DNA of 64,000 nucleotides from NCBI GenBank assembly GCA_024684435.1, contig JAIKWV010000007.1:1-64000 (forward strand), given 5' to 3'. The notes under the pieces were generated by a model. The model was given only the letters and a program-made list of their open reading frames with translations, was not told the origin of the DNA and made no database searches. The position numbers and the translations under genes are program-made. Each line of letters begins with the position of its first letter. Position 1 is the first letter of the stretch. The DNA comes from Clostridiales bacterium. GTDB lineage: Bacteria > Bacillota > Clostridia > Oscillospirales > Acutalibacteraceae. Below are positions 59,774-64,000 of the stretch, in pieces.

Positions 59774-61135
59774 TTATTTGAGGTCGTCGATTATGACTTT
59801 GATGATCGCAAACAGCCTCAATGAGCAAAATCTGAACCAGAATCTCTGAAGCTTTGCGGAGACTGAGTTGTCCGCTTCGTACTTGAGAGGCGCTGTGCCG
59901 TCGTCTATCGTCAGAGCCTGAGTCAGGGTACAGCCGCCGCTGCCCAGGAGCTGACATCTGATGTAGAGGAAGTCCTTTGCGCCTTCAACGCTGTCAAGAT
60001 CAAGAACATAGGTGGTCTCGTTTCCGGACTGCTCGATGTCCTTGCTCGCTATCACCTTGCCGTTGGCGACCCACTGGATATTGTACGCATTTACTGCCTT
60101 TACGGTGACCTTGTGACCCTCAACGGAGACCTCTTTGAATTCCGGATAGGGGAGCCCTGAATCCCTTGCGTCAAGATCAGTTGCCGGGCCCAATTCTTCG
60201 TGGGAGGGTAGCCTTCTTGTGACGCAGAAAAAGGAGCCGCTCTGCATGGTTTCCTTTATGTTTTCAACGGTGTTTTCCTGCATCATGAAGACTGAAAAAG
60301 AGGTGTCCACATGGGATTGGAAGTGTGCGTCGTTGTTTGAAAATGCTATGACTTTTTTGCCGTAGGGCAGGCAACTCATGAGTACATTGTCGAAAAGCAC
60401 GCGATCATAAGGCGTGGCGGCGTTCTTCTCATTGAACACCTCCATGCCAAGGCAGGAATCATATTTAAGAAGGATGTCGGAAAAATAATTCACGTATTTC
60501 GGATCGGAGACCGATTCCAGTTTCGGAGACGGGATCCAGTCGCCCGGGTGGTTTATGAAGGATATGCCTCCAGCCTTGTCCGTAAGGCGTACCGCGCACT
60601 CGTGGTTATTTTCATAGCCCAGATGATTGTCTCCCACATGCTCCGGCAGGAACATACCGTTCACATGGCACTTGGTAACGGTCAGGGCGTTGAGCTCATT
60701 GCCGCCGGTGACGCAGGTCATGCCCCTGCCCCTTTCGGCGCCGTCAACCGGGTATGAACCTTCGGTTATAGCCTTGAATTCTTCGTCCGTAAGAGGGGTA
60801 GCCCTAAGACCGCGAAAAGTTTGATAAGCATAGAGGGGGAGACGGGTAGGTTCTTCGTTCCATGCTTTTCCGGTAATGCCGTGTTCCGTCATCGCCAGGA
60901 AATCAAAGCCCTGTCTGTAATGCTCCTTGACCATATCGTTATAGTTCATGTCTCCGTCGCTGAGTGAAGAGTGGGTGTGAAGGTTGCCTTTATAGGCTCC
61001 CCAGGCGTTTTCACCGCTCCAGACAACTTCCTCATAGGGGGAATTTATAACGTAGTCCCTGGCTCCGTGCGCAGGTATCAATGTGATGGAAAACAGAAAA
61101 ATTGCCGTAAGAAGTACGCTTAAAAATTTTTTCAT
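59774..61135 (-). CDS. Secreted PHP-domain metallohydrolase
   Basis: A 453-residue exported protein with a signal peptide (about residues 1-24, cut near AHGA). The PHP metal centre is visible in YKGNLHTHSSLSDGDMNY, LAMTEHGITG and GISFINHPGDW, the arrangement of CehA/McbA-like phosphoesterases. Residues about 330-420 look like an Ig-like beta domain (VEGHKVTVKAVNAYNIQWV). The C-terminus is an aromatic/basic tail, RFWFRFCSLRLFAIIKVI then IDDLK, resembling the 74-residue peptide at 35082. GGGAGGA precedes ATG 61135. The substrate is unknown, possibly a phosphodiester or phosphoester in the envelope. Confidence 0.82.
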   Translation of the reverse strand: MKKFLSVLLTAIFLFSITLIPAHGARDYVINSPYEEVVWSGENAWGAYKGNLHTHSSLSDGDMNYNDMVKEHYRQGFDFLAMTEHGITGKAWNEEPTRLPLYAYQTFRGLRATPLTDEEFKAITEGSYPVDGAERGRGMTCVTGGNELNALTVTKCHVNGMFLPEHVGDNHLGYENNHECAVRLTDKAGGISFINHPGDWIPSPKLESVSDPKYVNYFSDILLKYDSCLGMEVFNEKNAATPYDRVLFDNVLMSCLPYGKKVIAFSNNDAHFQSHVDTSFSVFMMQENTVENIKETMQSGSFFCVTRRLPSHEELGPATDLDARDSGLPYPEFKEVSVEGHKVTVKAVNAYNIQWVANGKVIASKDIEQSGNETTYVLDLDSVEGAKDFLYIRCQLLGSGGCTLTQALTIDDGTAPLKYEADNSVSAKLQRFWFRFCSLRLFAIIKVIIDDLK

Positions 61136-61168
61136 GGTTTATCCTCCCAAAAACAAATTTACAAAATA

Positions 61169-61197
61169 ATTATAGTTTATCGGTCCCCTTTTGTCAA
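61169..61197 (-). promoter_or_regulatory. Consensus SigA promoter of the PHP gene
   Basis: Minus strand TTGACA (61197-61192), 17-base spacer, TATAAT (61174-61169): full consensus, about 33 bases before the start codon. Confidence 0.92.
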
Positions 61198-61319
61198 CAA
61201 AAAACAGAGCGCGAAAACCCTTGAAAAACATACGCTGAGCGCAGCAGACAAGGAATTGTTGACGGGCGAAAAATAATAAGTAATTAAATTGAGAAACATA
61301 TAATTGTGAAAAAAATATG

Positions 61320-61348
61320 TTGAAATGCAATTTTTATTGTGTTATACT
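61320..61348 (+). promoter_or_regulatory. SigA-type promoter of dnaA
   Basis: TTGAAA (61320-61325), 17-base spacer, TATACT (61343-61348), about 62 bases before the TTG start. No DnaA boxes (TTATCCACA-like) were seen in 61136-61410. Confidence 0.78.
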
Positions 61349-61410
61349 CATTGATACCATTATAATAGAATAGTATCGAATTCTTTTTTGCAAAAAGGAG
61401 GCAAGAGGTT

Positions 61411-62703
61411 TTGGAGTCTTTTTCTGAGATGTTTGATATGGTTATGAAAGAGCTGGAAAAAGAGTATTCCGACACTATTTATAACCTTTGGTTTAAAGAT
61501 ATGGTCCCCGTTTCCATGGAGGACGGCAACGCTGTCATAGCTATCAAAAAGTTCAAGGGCGAGATAATAGAGCAGAAGTTTATGGACGGGCTCGTCAAGG
61601 CCTTTGAAAATGTTCTGGGCTTCACCGTTGGGATTAAATTTGTACCGCCGGATTACGAGGAAAACGGGGAAAGCGAAAACCGGTACAACTACGAGAGCAG
61701 TACCTTTGAAACATTTGTCGTAGGTTCGTCCAACAAATTCGCCCACGCCGCGGCACAGGCTGTGGCGGCGAATCCCGGGGGAGCGTACAACCCGCTTTTC
61801 ATCTACGGAAATTCCGGGTTGGGCAAGACCCACCTTATGTGCGCCATCAAGCACGAGATACTCAAAAACAATCCCAAAGCTAACATTATCTTCACCCAGG
61901 GCGAGACCTTTACCAACGACCTGGTCAAGCACCTTGCGGCAAAGAATATGGGCGCATTCCACGACAAGTACCGCAGCGCCGACGTGCTGTTGGTGGACGA
62001 CGTGCAGTTCATAGCCAACAAGGCGTCCACCGAGGAGGAGTTTTTCTATACCTTCAACGCCCTCTATCAGGACGGGCGTCAGATAGTCCTGTCATCCGAC
62101 CGTCCCCCCAAGGAGATGACCACCCTTGAGGACCGCCTGAGGACAAGATTTGAGAACGGTCTGATAGCTGACATCCAGCCCCCTGATCTTGAAACGAGAA
62201 TGGCTATCATCAAGCGCAAGGCGGAGCTTATGAACTTCTATCTGCCGGATGAAGTGGTGCAGTACACCGCAAGTCACCTGAAGAACAACATCCGTCAGCT
62301 TGAGGGCGCGGTAAACAAAATGCAGGCCTTCGTATCTCTCAGAGGTATGCAGATGAACCTTATCACCGCTCAGGCGGCTATCAAGGATATAATGAGCGAG
62401 AACAGACCCACCCCCCTGACCATCGAAAAGATCATTGACGAGGTCTCACGCACCTTCGGCGTGGAAAAGGATATCATCAAGTCAAAACGCAGGGACGCCA
62501 ACACCACCAAGGCAAGGCAGATATCCATGTACATCATCAGCGAGGTCACGGGCATACCCACAAAGGCCATCGGCGAGGTGTTCAGCGGCAGAGATCATTC
62601 CACCGTACTCTATTCCATAGAGGAGATAAAAAACAAGATCCAGCGCGACCAATCCCTTAAGAACACAATAAACGAGATCATCAAAAACGTTCAGGAAAGC
62701 TAA
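61411..62703 (+). CDS. dnaA: Chromosomal replication initiator DnaA
   Basis: A 430-residue DnaA. Domain I is residues about 1-85 (YSDTIYNLWFKDMVPVS), a short linker follows, then the AAA+ domain III has Walker A LFIYGNSGLGKTHLM, Walker B VLLVDDVQFIANK and DRPPKEMTTLEDRLRTRF, and domain IV has the DnaA-box-binding GRDHSTVLYSIEEI. The start is TTG 61411, nine bases after AAGGAGG. It is slightly shorter than the usual 440-470 residues because of the short domain II. Neighbours are dapF and dapL rather than dnaN/recF/gyrB, which is unusual. Confidence 0.96.
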   Translation: MESFSEMFDMVMKELEKEYSDTIYNLWFKDMVPVSMEDGNAVIAIKKFKGEIIEQKFMDGLVKAFENVLGFTVGIKFVPPDYEENGESENRYNYESSTFETFVVGSSNKFAHAAAQAVAANPGGAYNPLFIYGNSGLGKTHLMCAIKHEILKNNPKANIIFTQGETFTNDLVKHLAAKNMGAFHDKYRSADVLLVDDVQFIANKASTEEEFFYTFNALYQDGRQIVLSSDRPPKEMTTLEDRLRTRFENGLIADIQPPDLETRMAIIKRKAELMNFYLPDEVVQYTASHLKNNIRQLEGAVNKMQAFVSLRGMQMNLITAQAAIKDIMSENRPTPLTIEKIIDEVSRTFGVEKDIIKSKRRDANTTKARQISMYIISEVTGIPTKAIGEVFSGRDHSTVLYSIEEIKNKIQRDQSLKNTINEIIKNVQES

Positions 62704-62718
62704 ACGGGGAGTGTTAAT

Positions 62719-63558
62719 ATGAAATTTACAAAAATGCACGGCGCAGGCAACGATTACATCTACGTCAACTGCTTTGAAGAAAAAGTGGAAGATCCCTCCG
62801 GGCTTTCTGTCAGGGTAAGCGACAGACATTTCGGCATAGGCTCGGACGGGCTTGTACTCATAGAGCCTTCGGATATCGCGGATTTCAAAATGGACATATA
62901 CAACGCGGACGGCTCACAGGCAAAGATGTGCGGCAACGCCACCAGATGCGTGGCAAAGTATGTTCGGGACAACGGTCTTACGGACAAGGACGAGATAGCT
63001 CTTGAGACCCTCAGCGGTATAAAATATATAAAGGTGAAGACTGAAAACGGAAAGGTCACGGGAGCCACGGTAAACATGGGCGAGCCTGTATTGGCGCCTA
63101 AGCTCATCCCCGTGAACCTTCCGGGAGATATTGCCGTTGCTGTCCCCGTTACATTTGGAGGCAAAGAATATAAGATCACCTGCGTCTCCATGGGCAACCC
63201 ACACTGCATAGTTTACATAGACGACACAGAGACGCTGGATATTGAAAAGATCGGCCCTCTGTTCGAGAACGATCCCATTTTCCCCGACAGGGTGAACACG
63301 GAGTTTATCCAGCCCGTCGACGAAAGCACCTTCAAAATGCGGGTGTGGGAGCGGGGTTCAGGAGAGACCCTTGCCTGTGGTACGGGAGCCTGCGCCAGCG
63401 CGGTCTCCGCGGTACTCAACGGCTATTGCCGCAAGGACGAGGATATCCGCGTGATACTTCGGGGCGGCGAGCTCACAATACGCTGGGATTCTCAGTCGGG
63501 CTGTGTGTTCATGACCGGTCCCGCTGAAACGATATGCACGGGAGATTACAGCGTATAA
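62719..63558 (+). CDS. dapF: Diaminopimelate epimerase
   Basis: A 279-residue cofactor-free racemase that converts LL- to meso-diaminopimelate for lysine and peptidoglycan. It begins MKFTKMHGAGNDYIYVNC. The catalytic cysteine pair is Cys71 (KMCGNATRC) and Cys220 (TLACGTGACAS). It lies 15 nt after dnaA, with the DapL aminotransferase gene following, so two consecutive DAP-pathway steps are linked. Confidence 0.96.
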   Translation: MKFTKMHGAGNDYIYVNCFEEKVEDPSGLSVRVSDRHFGIGSDGLVLIEPSDIADFKMDIYNADGSQAKMCGNATRCVAKYVRDNGLTDKDEIALETLSGIKYIKVKTENGKVTGATVNMGEPVLAPKLIPVNLPGDIAVAVPVTFGGKEYKITCVSMGNPHCIVYIDDTETLDIEKIGPLFENDPIFPDRVNTEFIQPVDESTFKMRVWERGSGETLACGTGACASAVSAVLNGYCRKDEDIRVILRGGELTIRWDSQSGCVFMTGPAETICTGDYSV

Positions 63559-63607
63559 TATTTTATTACAAATTATTTGAAGGACTACTTGAAAGGATTT
63601 TGCCAAT

Positions 63608-64000
63608 ATGAAGATCAACGACAATTTTTTGAAGATCCAGAACAGTTATCTTTTTTCCATGATAGATCAGAAGGTCAGGGAGTTTAAGCAGAACAATCCC
63701 GACGCGGACATTATCCGTCTGGGTATAGGCGACGTTACCCGTCCTCTTGTTCCCGCGGTAATAAAGGCGATGCATTCAGCCGTTGACGAAATGGGGCAGG
63801 AGAGCACATTCAGAGGTTATCCCCCCGCCTACGGCTACGATTTCCTGGTCAACGCCATCAATAAGAACGACTACGTCGCAAGGGGCGTACAGCTGGACAA
63901 CGACGAGATCTTTGTCAGCGACGGCGCAAAGAGCGACGCGGGCAACATAAGCGATATATTCTCCGTTGACAACAAGGTCGCCGTCTGCGATCCCATCTAT
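63608..64000 (+). CDS. dapL: LL-diaminopimelate aminotransferase, N-terminal part
   Basis: The first 131 codons of a PLP aminotransferase that runs off the window end. The start reads MKINDNFLKIQNSYLFSMI, with IIRLGIGDVTRPLVPAVI, FRGYPPAYGYDFL and FVSDGAKSDAGNI, which are signatures of DapL, the single-step route from tetrahydrodipicolinate to LL-DAP. GAAAGGA lies ten bases before ATG 63608. It is the step directly before DapF, 49 nt upstream. Confidence 0.93.
   Translation, partial: MKINDNFLKIQNSYLFSMIDQKVREFKQNNPDADIIRLGIGDVTRPLVPAVIKAMHSAVDEMGQESTFRGYPPAYGYDFLVNAINKNDYVARGVQLDNDEIFVSDGAKSDAGNISDIFSVDNKVAVCDPIY

Noticed and set aside
61351-61366. Second -10 TATAAT before dnaA
   Set aside because: It lacks a -35 at proper spacing; the TTGAAA/TATACT pair is better.
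1-64000. CRISPR arrays, tRNA/rRNA genes, transposases, prophage genes and toxin-antitoxin pairs
   Set aside because: Looked for on both strands; no regularly spaced repeats, tRNA-like T-loops or mobile-element proteins were found.

Overview
This window looks like a chromosomal segment of a spore-forming, Gram-positive bacterium of the class Clostridia, probably a gut Oscillospirales/Ruminococcaceae-type organism. The reasons are spoIIR and a spoIVFA-spoIVFB pair, a class A RNase P RNA, a leucine T-box leader, strong AGGAGG-type ribosome binding sites, many TTG/GTG starts, LL-diaminopimelate aminotransferase (DapL), and families typical of clostridia (DUF4349, DUF4364, DUF6273, the TIGR03960/TIGR03936 radical-SAM pair). 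Vegetative promoters with 17-base spacers are unusually easy to read. No tRNA, rRNA, CRISPR array, prophage, transposase or intact insertion sequence was seen.

Layout. 0-2.1 kb: a gene-poor stretch with a palindromic repeat, then a minus-strand D-psicose/tagatose 3-epimerase and DapA-like aldolase operon. 2.2-3.9 kb: an ECF sigma factor overlapping a membrane DUF4349 gene. 4-8.6 kb: minus-strand secreted DUF6273 protein, lipoprotein, MetY and an LCP-family cell-wall protein. 8.65-15.2 kb: rnpB with a perfect promoter, an ATP-grasp gene almost touching it, then a tightly packed chain of a small membrane protein, recD2, comF, an MreB-family gene and spoIIR. 15.2-19.6 kb: GDPD, glycosyltransferase, radical SAM pair. 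19.7-25.7 kb: T-box-controlled leuA, a secreted alpha/beta hydrolase, a PhoU-like protein and a PLP aminotransferase behind a palindromic operator. 25.8-29.5 kb: murA-walJ-rlmH, a small membrane HExxH protein and DUF4364. 29.5-35.3 kb: two sugar/polyol kinases, a phosphoesterase, an SDR and a tiny secreted peptide.

35.4-48 kb, mostly minus strand: a GPH-type transporter; a sporulation-type ATPase convergent with spoIVFAB; DUF2804, yhaM and nrdR; then a GH78 alpha-L-rhamnosidase followed by two tandem paralogous transporters. 48-59.6 kb, minus strand: tig-clpP-clpX, phosphoesterase-thrC, a secreted phosphoesterase, yraN-rnhB-rbgA, a duplicated aldolase-like protein that has lost its metal site, and a sugar-phosphate isomerase. 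59.7-64 kb: a secreted PHP-domain protein, then plus-strand dnaA, dapF and the start of dapL.

The window mixes housekeeping operons (proteolysis, wall precursors, lysine/DAP, leucine, threonine) with gut-type carbohydrate use and several lineage-specific secreted proteins. The most intriguing cross-cutting pattern is that four unrelated secreted proteins end in a short aromatic and basic hydrophobic tail, and one 74-residue protein is little more than a signal peptide plus that tail. All family assignments rest on reading the sequence; no searches were run.
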